Shown here: one piece after another, positions 27,445 through 34,871 of the stretch
How the letters are laid out: each line of letters opens with the position of its first letter
Numbering within the stretch: position 1 is the first letter of the stretch
From: Allopontixanthobacter sp041552775
Lineage (GTDB): Bacteria > Pseudomonadota > Alphaproteobacteria > Sphingomonadales > Sphingomonadaceae
Length of the DNA: 64,000 bases
Reading direction: 5' to 3'
Assembly: GCA_041552775.1 (NCBI GenBank)
Contig: JBFEKH010000004.1
Coordinates: forward strand, 6,815-70,814
Notes under the pieces: generated by a model
Told to the model about the DNA's origin: nothing
Databases searched by the model: none
The model's input: only the letters and a program-made list of their open reading frames with translations
Program-made: the position numbers and the translations under genes

Positions 27445-28478
27445 TCTTCAAAACGAAACACGGAAGCGTTGCGGCAGCTGGTAGGCTCGCGGCCAAAACT
27501 GCACCTGATATTGGGCCTGACGATCAGCAGCGGTACCGGCGAGTGCCCCGCCAGATATTCTGCCACACTGCCGCAGGGCACATCGTCCAGCCCGGTATTA
27601 CCATGCGATGCCATGACAATCAGGTCTGCTTCTTCCTCGATTGCCAGTTCGCGTAACAATGATCGGGGATCGCCCGGCCCGCGGGTAATGGTCCTGACGT
27701 CCACCCCGTCTTCGATGCTGCGGCGGCGTAATTCGTCCAGATGCTGGACAGCGTTGCGTTTGTTATGCACGTCGATCTGGGACCGCAGTTGGTCCAGATG
27801 AGGCACACGGGATGCCCCGACAACTTCCAGCCGCGGGACGATATGAACCAGCATCAGATCGGCCGCATGGGTGCGGGCAATCCGGCGGGCGATTGGCAGC
27901 ACGCTATCTGCCCTGGTAGACCCGTCGATCGGAACCATGATCCGGCGATAACCGCCCTTCCGAGGGGGCCCCGGCGGAACCAGCAGCAGCGAATGATCGG
28001 CGCGGTCGAGCAAGGCCTGCGCAGTTGAGCCGAGGCCTCTTGTGGCGTCGCTGCGGCGTCGGCCGATGGCCAGCAATGTCGCCCCATGGCCCTGCGCCCA
28101 GTCCGAAATCTCCTCGGCAGGCGTCCCGGCCAGCAGAACGCTGTTCGCCCTGACTTCCACTTCGTCCTGATCGGCGAATTTGCTCAGAGTTTCATGCTGC
28201 GCGCGGCGGCGTAACTGCCATTCGATCGGGTCTGCGGGGGACGAAAAATGACCAGGCGCCTCGATCACCCGGGCAAAGGTCACCTCCAGTCCGAGGCTGC
28301 AGGCAATTGCCAGCGCATGTTCCGATATCGCATTCGCCTGTTCGCCGTCATCCACGCAGGCAACAAGCCGCGGCACCTTGTTCTCGGACCGGACTGCTCT
28401 GAATGGCATGTCTGTATATTGCGGGACCGGGCGCGAGCGCGAACCCGTCTCGACGAAGTATCTGAACTGGCTGCTCAC
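27441..28478 (-). CDS. Universal stress protein, tandem UspA domains
   Basis: A 345-residue cytoplasmic protein with two UspA domains (about 30-165 and 170-320). The second carries RRIMVPIDGSTRAD and ends VMASHGNTGLDDVPCGSVAEYL...PLLIVRP, close to the G-2x-G-9x-G ATP-binding pattern. Start: GTG at 28478, because AAGGAGG lies 10 nt upstream; the longer frame begins at a TTG at 28532 without a ribosome site. It is the first gene of the operon with ndvB, ppsA and pfkB and has an island palindrome 83 nt upstream of its start. Such proteins bind ATP or AMP and aid survival in stasis or anoxia. Confidence 0.88.
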   Translation of the reverse strand: MSSQFRYFVETGSRSRPVPQYTDMPFRAVRSENKVPRLVACVDDGEQANAISEHALAIACSLGLEVTFARVIEAPGHFSSPADPIEWQLRRRAQHETLSKFADQDEVEVRANSVLLAGTPAEEISDWAQGHGATLLAIGRRRSDATRGLGSTAQALLDRADHSLLLVPPGPPRKGGYRRIMVPIDGSTRADSVLPIARRIARTHAADLMLVHIVPRLEVVGASRVPHLDQLRSQIDVHNKRNAVQHLDELRRRSIEDGVDVRTITRGPGDPRSLLRELAIEEEADLIVMASHGNTGLDDVPCGSVAEYLAGHSPVPLLIVRPNIRCSFGREPTSCRNASVFRFEE

Positions 28479-28531
28479 TACAGCGGCCTCCTTGGAAGTA
28501 CTCGGAGGAGCGAATCTCCCTCGGCTTAACA

Positions 28532-28576
28532 AAGATGGGGCGGTGGTGGGTGACAGACTATAGGGAACCCTCCTTA
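28532..28576 (-). promoter_or_regulatory. Island palindrome with -10-like box upstream of the usp-ndvB-ppsA-pfkB operon
   Basis: Minus-strand TAAGGAGGGTTCCCTA (28561-28576) has well-matched half-sites. CATCTT (28537-28532) starts 24 nt downstream, predicting transcription from about 28525, 47 nt before the GTG start of the stress protein. Confidence 0.5.
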
Positions 28577-28631
28577 GAGGGACTCCAGCGGCGCGAAACG
28601 GGGGCTTACATGCCGCGCATTGCGCAGTGCA

Positions 28632-28796
28632 TCATAGCGTCGTTGATTCAGGCGTGGCGCTATCAATCTTGGCCCGCTCCTCCGCCAGCAATTGGCTCAG
28701 CGTTGCTCTCTTCTGCGCGTCCTCCTCAGTTTCCAGCAGACGGATAAACCGGTCTATATTTCGCTGGATCAGGAATTCATCATACTCACTCGACAT
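28632..28796 (-). CDS. Small charged protein of 54 residues, unknown function
   Basis: An open frame from an ATG at 28796 with GAGGTG about 5 nt upstream, ending TGA at 28632. The predicted protein is helical and strongly charged (start MSSEYDEFLIQRNI, middle LLETEEDAQKRATLSQLLAEE). This periodicity resembles small alphaproteobacterial proteins often encoded near two-component regulators, but I cannot name the family with certainty. Codon usage and the ribosome site make it more credible than neighbouring random frames. It lies in the gap between two palindrome-controlled units, with no palindrome of its own visible. Confidence 0.6.
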   Translation of the reverse strand: MSSEYDEFLIQRNIDRFIRLLETEEDAQKRATLSQLLAEERAKIDSATPESTTL

Positions 28797-28971
28797 CGCC
28801 GCACCTCGACTCGAATCACCGCTTAACTTCGCTCAGATAAATTCTGGAGCCCGACATTTTCAAGTATGCCGGTATCGGCTCGGCGCAGCCTGAAAACGGA
28901 TTGTCGGATGGAACGCGTGGCTTCGCGGCGATTCAACCGGTCCAGCGCGCAGGCCCAGATCGGTCGACTAT

Positions 28972-29016
28972 TAAGGAAACTTGCGTAACGCCGCCCAGCG
29001 CTGGCCTTTCTATGTC
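28972..29016 (+). promoter_or_regulatory. Island palindrome with -10-like box upstream of the second ABC export operon
   Basis: TAAGGAAACTTGCGTA (28972-28987) is followed after the standard spacing by TATGTC (29011-29016). The predicted start of transcription, 29023, is exactly the A of the ATG of the ATPase gene, so this operon may be transcribed as a leaderless mRNA. Confidence 0.55.
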
Positions 29017-29022
29017 CGCATA

Positions 29023-29763
29023 ATGCCAGCGCTGACCGCCAATAAGCCGCCGGAATCCCGCGCGGCTGCCTTTACCGGCCACGCATTGCGCAAGACCTAC
29101 ATCACCGGCGAAACCGAGGTTCACGCTTTGCGCGGGGTGGATTTGGAAATCCATGCGGGCGAGGTACTGGTCCTGCTGGGGCCATCGGGCAGCGGGAAAT
29201 CGACCTTGCTCAATATCATCGGCGGACTGGACCGGCCGACTGCGGGCCAATTGTGGTATCAGGATACCGAGCTCACGGCGCTGGACGATCCGGATCTGAC
29301 CCGGTTTCGGCGGGCTAATATCGGTTTTATCTTTCAGTTCTACAACCTTATCCCCAGCTTGACGGCGGAAGAAAATGTCCGGTTGGTCACGGACATATCA
29401 GACGATCCGATGCCGCCAGCAGAGGCACTGGAACTGGTCGGGCTGAGCCAGCGGCGCCAGCATTTTCCGGCGCAGCTTTCCGGCGGGGAGCAACAGCGCG
29501 TAGCGGTCGCCCGCGCGATCGCCAAACGGCCCGGCGTGCTGCTGTGCGACGAGCCGACCGGCGCGCTCGACAGCGTCACCGGGGTCAAGGTGCTGGAAAC
29601 GCTGGCCAACGCCAATAGCGAGCTAGGGACCACGCTGATCCTGATTACGCATAATGCAGGGATCGCGGCGATGTCCGACCGGGTGTTCAACTTCCTGGAC
29701 GGCCAGATCGCCTCAATTGAGGTCAATCCGCACCGGGTCCCGGCATCGGGACTGGTCTGGTGA
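29023..29763 (+). CDS. ABC transporter ATP-binding protein (LolD/MacB clade)
   Basis: A 246-residue ATPase with Walker A GPSGSGKST (about residues 53-61), signature LSGGEQQRVAVARAI and Walker B GVLLCDEPTGALD. The ATG at 29023 is chosen; the frame can be extended to a TTG at 28981, but that TTG lies inside the palindrome. The upstream region has no ribosome site, in line with leaderless translation. The stop overlaps the GTG of the permease (GTGA). It powers the adjacent FtsX-like permease with a HlyD-type adaptor. Confidence 0.88.
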   Translation: MPALTANKPPESRAAAFTGHALRKTYITGETEVHALRGVDLEIHAGEVLVLLGPSGSGKSTLLNIIGGLDRPTAGQLWYQDTELTALDDPDLTRFRRANIGFIFQFYNLIPSLTAEENVRLVTDISDDPMPPAEALELVGLSQRRQHFPAQLSGGEQQRVAVARAIAKRPGVLLCDEPTGALDSVTGVKVLETLANANSELGTTLILITHNAGIAAMSDRVFNFLDGQIASIEVNPHRVPASGLVW

Positions 29764-32123
29764 GGGCGCTCGACCTCAAACTGCTGCGCGATCTGTGGCG
29801 GATGCGCGGACAGGCCTTCGCGATTGCCGTCGTCATTGGCGCCGCCATGGCCACTTTCGTGATGGCGATGGGGGTGCATCACTCGCTGACCCAGACGCGC
29901 GATGCCTATTACGACCGCAACCAGTTTGCCGATATTTTTGTGTCCCTGTCCCGCGCCCCGCGCAGCATCGTGGACCGGGTTGCGGCGCTGGACGGGGTAG
30001 CCGCAGCCGAAGGCAGGATCGAACAATTCGCTACGCTGGAATTGCCGGGCCGGATCGAACCTGCGCGCGCGATCATCAATTCGGTCCGCGATGGCGGGGT
30101 CAGCAAGCTGAACCGGCTGGTCCTGCTTCGCGGACGCGGGCCGTTCAGCGACAAGGCTGGCGAAGTTGTGATCGACAAGGCTTTCGCCGAGGCCAACGGG
30201 TTTGATATCGGCAGCCATCTGGATGCAGTAATCTATGGCCGCCGCAGCAAACTGGAGGTGGTCGGCATCGGGCTTGCCCCGGATTATATCTGGTCCATCG
30301 CTCCAGGTGAGCTGGTCCCCGATGCCAGCAGGTTCGGCATTTTCTGGATGGGCGAAAAGGCGCTGCAGGGCATCTCCGGCAGGACCGGGGCGATCAACGC
30401 CCTATCCCTGAAAATGGAACGCGGCGCGAGCGAGCATGAAATCATCCGCCGCCTCGATGCGGTTGTGGCACCATATGGCGGCACGGGCGCGGTGGGCCGC
30501 AAGGACCAATTGTCCAACGCCTTCCTGACCAGCGAACTGGATCAGTTGGAAGCGATGACCAAGGTCATTCCGCCGATCTTCCTGCTGGTTTCCACCTTCC
30601 TGGTTTATGTCGTGCTGGGCCGGATGATCCGCACTGAACGGGAGGAAATCGGCCTGCTCAAGGCGTTCGGATACAGCAGCGCCGCAGTCGGCGGGCATTA
30701 TCTCAAATTCGCATTTGCCATTGCATTGATGGGAATCGTGCTCGGTTCATCAGTGGGATGGTGGATGGGGCGTTCGATGACCGGTCAATATGCCGAATAT
30801 TACCGCTTCCCTTTCCTATATTACCAGGTTTCCGCGAGCGTATTTTCATCCGGCGCGGCATTGGCGATCGGTTCGGCGGCGATCGGCGCGCTGGGCGGCG
30901 TGCGAACGGCCATAGCACTAGCCCCGGCGGTGGCGATGGCGCCGCCGCCCCCGCCAATCTACCATGCGGGCCCAGTCGAGCGTCTGGGAGAAAAGGCCGG
31001 CTTGTCTGCGGTTGGCAACATGATCGTGCGGCACATCGCGCGCTGGCCCGGCCGCTCGGCAGTGACTGTATCAGGCGTTGCGCTGTCGCTCGGCCTGCTG
31101 TTCGCCGTGCTGCAATTCATCGACGGATCGCGCGCCATGCTCGACAATTATTTCTTCCGCGCCCAGCGCCAGGACATCACCGTCAGCTTCATCGAGCCGC
31201 GCAACGAAAAAATCCTGACCGAACTGGCATCCATGCCGGGGGTGATCCGGGTCGAACCATCCCGCGCGGTCCCGGCAATACTGCGCCATGGCCAGCGATC
31301 CGAACGGGTGGCAATCGAGTCAGCGGACCGTGACAACCGCCTGACCGCGCGGGTCGATGCCAATGGTTTCGAAGTCCCGCTGCCGACTGCGGGCCTGATG
31401 CTCAGCCTGCCCTTGGCCAAACAATTGGATCTTTCGCCGGGCGACCGGGTGGAAGTGCGGTTGCTGGGTGGCCGCCAGACCGATATGACCATGACAGTCG
31501 CCAGCACGATCGATGAACTGATCGGTACCCGTGCCTATGCACGGAGCGATACGCTGTTCCGGCTGACACGCGATGCGGCGCCGGTTGGCAGCGCACAATT
31601 GCTGATCGATCCGGCCTATCGCAATGAAATCATCACCGATCTGGCCAACATGCCGGAGGTGTTGGGCGTCACCGAACGCGATACGGCGATGGCATTGTTC
31701 CAGCAGATTATCGACGAAAACATCATGTCTATGATGGGGTTTTACATATCCTTCGCCTCGGCCATCGCCGTCGGTGTGGTGTATAACAGCGCGCGTATCC
31801 TGTTTTCCGAACGCGCACATGAACTCGCGACATTGCGAGTGCTGGGCTATTTTCGCAGCGAGGTCGGGATCGTGCTGCTGGGCGAGGTCGCGCTGCTGGT
31901 GGTGCTGGCGGTACCCGTGGGCTGCCTGACCGGATATTGGCTGGCGCAGCTGATGGTTTCGATGTTCAGTTCGGACCTGTTTCGCCTGCCTTTCGCGCCC
32001 GAGCGGTCAAGTTACGGGATTGCCATTGTCGTCATACTGCTGGCGGCCGCGGCGACTGCGCTGATCGTTGCGCGGCGCGTTGCCCGGCTCGACATGGTGC
32101 GCGTATTGAAGGCGCGCGACTGA
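29760..32123 (+). CDS. ABC transporter permease with two FtsX domains
   Basis: A 787-residue membrane protein with duplicated FtsX/MacB units: a helix at residues 18-38, a periplasmic domain, three helices (about 280-395), then a second helix near 435, a second periplasmic domain and three C-terminal helices ending ARRVARLDMVRVLKARD. This fused ten-helix form is common in DevC/lipoprotein-type exporters of unknown substrate. The GTG start overlaps the ATPase stop, and the TGA overlaps the ATG of the adaptor (TGATG). No outer-membrane channel gene is attached, so it could borrow the NodT-type protein at 7.4-8.9 kb or another TolC. Confidence 0.85.
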   Translation: MRALDLKLLRDLWRMRGQAFAIAVVIGAAMATFVMAMGVHHSLTQTRDAYYDRNQFADIFVSLSRAPRSIVDRVAALDGVAAAEGRIEQFATLELPGRIEPARAIINSVRDGGVSKLNRLVLLRGRGPFSDKAGEVVIDKAFAEANGFDIGSHLDAVIYGRRSKLEVVGIGLAPDYIWSIAPGELVPDASRFGIFWMGEKALQGISGRTGAINALSLKMERGASEHEIIRRLDAVVAPYGGTGAVGRKDQLSNAFLTSELDQLEAMTKVIPPIFLLVSTFLVYVVLGRMIRTEREEIGLLKAFGYSSAAVGGHYLKFAFAIALMGIVLGSSVGWWMGRSMTGQYAEYYRFPFLYYQVSASVFSSGAALAIGSAAIGALGGVRTAIALAPAVAMAPPPPPIYHAGPVERLGEKAGLSAVGNMIVRHIARWPGRSAVTVSGVALSLGLLFAVLQFIDGSRAMLDNYFFRAQRQDITVSFIEPRNEKILTELASMPGVIRVEPSRAVPAILRHGQRSERVAIESADRDNRLTARVDANGFEVPLPTAGLMLSLPLAKQLDLSPGDRVEVRLLGGRQTDMTMTVASTIDELIGTRAYARSDTLFRLTRDAAPVGSAQLLIDPAYRNEIITDLANMPEVLGVTERDTAMALFQQIIDENIMSMMGFYISFASAIAVGVVYNSARILFSERAHELATLRVLGYFRSEVGIVLLGEVALLVVLAVPVGCLTGYWLAQLMVSMFSSDLFRLPFAPERSSYGIAIVVILLAAAATALIVARRVARLDMVRVLKARD

Positions 32124-33289
32124 TGTGGAACCGGATAAAAAGCTGGCGTTGGGCCATCGCGATTGCCGCCCTGCTGCTGGCCGGGATCGGTTACACCTTC
32201 TGGCCCGAGGCAGAACCGGTTGATCTGGGCACCGTGACCCAGGGCCCGATGTCGGTCGGCGTTACCGATGACGGCGTTACCCGGGTCCGCGAACTTTACA
32301 CCGTGACCGCACCGGTCACCGGCTATGTCTCCCGGATTGAACTTGAACCGGGTGATAGGGTGGTCGCGGGCGAAACAGTCATTGCGCGGATGGCGGGCAC
32401 CCCCTCGCAGCCGCTAGACCAGCGGAGCCGCGCGGAATTGCGCAATGCCGTCCGCGCATCGCGTGCTGCCGAAACAAGCGCTGCAGCGGCGCTGCGCCTG
32501 GCGGAAGACAATCTGAGCCGGGCCGAAGCGCTTGCGACGCGGGGTTTCCTGTCCCGATCCGATCTCGGAGCGCGCCGCACCAGCGCCGCCACCAGTCGGG
32601 CCGATCTGGTCCGCATCCGCGCAGAAACACAAAGGTTGCAGAGCATGCTGTCCGAACCCGCCTCGCAGGGGTTACCTTCTGGCGGCGTCGTGGTGGTCCG
32701 TTCCCCCGAAAGCGGCGCGGTGCTGCGGCGCATAACCGAAAGCGAAGGCGTGGTGGCACAAGGATCACCGCTGGTGGAAATCGGTGACCCTGCGCAAATA
32801 GAGGTGGTGGCCGACATGCTTTCTCGCGAAGCGGCGCAGATCAGGCCGGGCGATCTGGTCGAAATCACCCGCTGGGGCGGCGATGGCGCACTGCTGGGCC
32901 GGGTGCGCACCGTCGAACCGTTTGGCATCCTCAAGGTGTCGGCACTCGGCATCGAGGAACAGCGGGTTAATGTCCTCATCGACTTCGCACAGCAGGCCAT
33001 GCCGCAGGCCGCGCGGTTGGGCCATGGATACCAGGTCGATGCAACCGTTATCCTGTGGCGCGATGCGAATGCCATCCGGGTGCCCGTTGGTGCCTTGTTC
33101 CGCGGCGAAGATGGCAGTTGGAACGTGTTCGAAATGGTAAATGGCCGCGCACGGCTTCGCTCGGTCGAGATCGGCCACCTCAACGAAGATTTTGGCGAAG
33201 TGACCGGCGGCCTGACCAAGGGCGCTCAGGTTATCCTCAACCCGTCCAGCTCGATTCAGGAAGGCACCCGCGTCCAGAAACGCGGCTAG
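32123..33289 (+). CDS. HlyD-family periplasmic adaptor subunit
   Basis: A 388-residue membrane fusion protein: a short cytoplasmic start MWNRIKSWRW, one membrane helix (about 10-27), a lipoyl half APVTGYVSRIELEPGDRVVAGE, an Ala/Arg-rich hairpin (about 95-175), the second lipoyl half RSPESGAVLRRI and barrel domains. It completes the ATPase-permease-adaptor exporter and is co-translated with the permease by a 1-nt TGATG overlap. It converges with the lipoprotein gene 26 nt downstream. Confidence 0.86.
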   Translation: MWNRIKSWRWAIAIAALLLAGIGYTFWPEAEPVDLGTVTQGPMSVGVTDDGVTRVRELYTVTAPVTGYVSRIELEPGDRVVAGETVIARMAGTPSQPLDQRSRAELRNAVRASRAAETSAAAALRLAEDNLSRAEALATRGFLSRSDLGARRTSAATSRADLVRIRAETQRLQSMLSEPASQGLPSGGVVVVRSPESGAVLRRITESEGVVAQGSPLVEIGDPAQIEVVADMLSREAAQIRPGDLVEITRWGGDGALLGRVRTVEPFGILKVSALGIEEQRVNVLIDFAQQAMPQAARLGHGYQVDATVILWRDANAIRVPVGALFRGEDGSWNVFEMVNGRARLRSVEIGHLNEDFGEVTGGLTKGAQVILNPSSSIQEGTRVQKRG

Positions 33290-33315
33290 AGCGCGGCAGG
33301 CGGCCCGAACGGCGG

Positions 33316-33906
33316 CTATTGGTCGCCGGGATATTCGATCCGTGGTCCGATCCGTTCGATGACCTCCCGCGCGCTGAATGCGCGCACGTTACTGTTGGGC
33401 GTTTCCCCGCTTCCCAGACGGATTTCCGCCATGGCTTCGAATCGATCCACTTCGCGGACATTGACGTGATCGGTCCAGAAAGAGTGGCCGTAATAGGGAT
33501 ACCAGCTGCGCCAGCCGTACGGACCGTAATAGCGCCACGATGGCCGCCAATACCCGTAATAGGTGCCAAACCAGGGGTCGTAGAATGGATCGCGCCGGAC
33601 CTGGCGTTCGACTTCATGTTCGACCACGCGGTCTTCGATCACAAACCAGTCCATGCCCTGCTCCAGCGTCAGCTCCGCCGCGCGGAACAGCAAGTAGCTT
33701 TCCACCTTTTCACGTGAAGTCAGGGTGTTGCCCGCGAATTTGACCCGGTACCGGTCTTCGCTGATCCGCTCGTCAGAATAACCGCCGGAAATCTTGTTGG
33801 CTGACGAAAGCGGTTGGTACGGAGTGCTGCGATATGCGCACCCGGTCATCACAAGCGTTGTGGCGATTAGCGCTGCGATTACGGTCTTGTGGAAGATACG
33901 CTCCAT
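33316..33906 (-). CDS. CC0125/CC1285-family lipoprotein
   Basis: A 196-residue lipoprotein with signal and lipobox LVMTG-C about 22 residues from the ATG at 33906, which has AGCAGGAGA upstream. The mature part carries the family core YQPLSSANKISGGYSDERI, RYRVKFAGNTLTSRE and YLLFRAAELTLEQGMDWF. An unusual Tyr/Trp/Pro-rich stretch (DPWFGTYYGYWRPSWRYYG) then precedes the C-terminal domain. The family is found in alphaproteobacteria and its function is unknown. No island palindrome is visible upstream. Confidence 0.82.
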   Translation of the reverse strand: MERIFHKTVIAALIATTLVMTGCAYRSTPYQPLSSANKISGGYSDERISEDRYRVKFAGNTLTSREKVESYLLFRAAELTLEQGMDWFVIEDRVVEHEVERQVRRDPFYDPWFGTYYGYWRPSWRYYGPYGWRSWYPYYGHSFWTDHVNVREVDRFEAMAEIRLGSGETPNSNVRAFSAREVIERIGPRIEYPGDQ

Positions 33907-34003
33907 GTGAAATCTCCTGCTGGGCTCCAATCCTTGGATGATTTCAGCCCGACATCATGTCCGCGTTCCATAAGTATTGTTCCGGTTTCGGTTTGACGCC
34001 GGT

Positions 34004-34612
34004 TCATTGCTGACGGAAGATTTTCTCCACCAGCATATGGACCGGATCGCCCTGATCGGTGCGGACCGTAAATCCCATTTCCCGCTCCAACTGCAACGCA
34101 TCCGTCTGGCTGGCGCTCTGGAGCGAATAGATCCGCCGCACCCCCATGGCCGCGGCGTAATTGGCCGCATGGTCAAGCAGTACCCAGCTGATTCCCTTGT
34201 TCTTGGCATCTTCGCGGGTACACATGGCGAATTCGGCGGAATCGAAATCCTTGTCAGCTACCAGCATGGCAGTCGCCAGAATTTCTCCGCTTCCGCTATC
34301 CAACGCCAAAAAATCGATCGAGTAATCATCATCATCGCGCAGCATTGCGTTGATCCGGCTCTCATCGACTTTGCGGATGCCCGACAGGAACCGGAAATAG
34401 AGATCTTCCGGAGTCACTCGTTCGAAAAACCGTTCCAGCGCGTCGCGGTCATCGGCCCGCGCGGGCGTGATGGTCAGATCTACTCCGGTGCGGGTGGTTG
34501 CACTTGCAGTCCAGCCTTCTTCGGCTTCGCGATTTGAAAAACGCCGGGGCGGCATGCCGGGTTCTGCGGAAGACGCCTGGCGCTGTGTGGATCTGGTGTC
34601 GGTCATGGGCAT
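34004..34612 (-). CDS. GNAT family N-acetyltransferase
   Basis: A 202-residue GNAT protein. A disordered N-terminal stretch of about 40 residues is followed by TITPARADDRDALERFFERVTPEDLYFRF, as in Pat-like acetyltransferases. The acetyl-CoA loop is degenerate (TREDAKNKGISWVLLDH rather than R/QxxGxG). I start at the ATG 34612, 6 nt after GAAGGG and 15 nt after the transcription start predicted from the palindrome at 34663-34678. An ATG two codons on is also possible. The substrate is unknown; the Pat-like fold suggests protein acetylation control, which is inference. Confidence 0.68.
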   Translation of the reverse strand: MPMTDTRSTQRQASSAEPGMPPRRFSNREAEEGWTASATTRTGVDLTITPARADDRDALERFFERVTPEDLYFRFLSGIRKVDESRINAMLRDDDDYSIDFLALDSGSGEILATAMLVADKDFDSAEFAMCTREDAKNKGISWVLLDHAANYAAAMGVRRIYSLQSASQTDALQLEREMGFTVRTDQGDPVHMLVEKIFRQQ

Positions 34613-34633
34613 ACATCCCTTCAAAAGAGGTCA

Positions 34634-34678
34634 TGTCTGCGCCGGAGGGCGCAACCGGGCCATCCGTAGACTTCCTTA
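34634..34678 (-). promoter_or_regulatory. Island palindrome upstream of the second acetyltransferase
   Basis: Minus-strand TAAGGAAGTCTACGGA (34663-34678). The hexamer 24 nt downstream (CAGACA at 34639) is a poor -10 box, so the promoter part is weaker than at the other copies. The site lies back to back with the copy at 34721-34736 serving the opposite strand. Confidence 0.45.
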
Positions 34679-34720
34679 AAGAGGGCGCTCGCACTCGCAG
34701 GAAGCCCGCCTGAGGCCAGC

Positions 34721-34765
34721 TACGTGTGTTCCCGTATCTCGGCAGGAAAACGGCCAAGCTACCCT
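34721..34765 (+). promoter_or_regulatory. Island palindrome with -10-like box upstream of the nuclease operon
   Basis: TACGTGTGTTCCCGTA (34721-34736) fits TAC-N10-GTA. TACCCT (34760-34765) begins 24 nt downstream; predicted transcription start about 34772, 28 nt before the small leader frame at 34800. Confidence 0.55.
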
Positions 34766-34799
34766 GCTTTTTTGCCAGGGCCCGCCGAAGGGGAATACG

Positions 34800-34871
34800 A
34801 TGAATAATGAACGGTCTGAACAGGATCATCCGACCGGTCGGTCCAACGCGGCGCGGCCGGCAGCGCTATGA
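34800..34871 (+). CDS. Putative 23-residue leader peptide overlapping the nuclease start
   Basis: An ATG at 34800 preceded by AAGGGGAATACG opens a 23-codon frame (MNNERSEQDHPTGRSNAARP...) whose TGA overlaps the ATG of the metallo-hydrolase (ATGA). The nuclease itself has no clear ribosome site, so translation of this frame probably delivers ribosomes to it. Whether the peptide has its own function is unknown. The alternative reading is a chance frame. Confidence 0.45.
   Translation: MNNERSEQDHPTGRSNAARPAAL

Noticed and set aside
28981..29022. TTG at 28981 as start of the second ABC ATPase
   Set aside because: The TTG is part of the palindrome and lies upstream of the predicted transcription start.
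34004..34612. Reading the second acetyltransferase as a normal catalytically complete GNAT
   Set aside because: The acetyl-CoA loop is degenerate, so only family membership is claimed.
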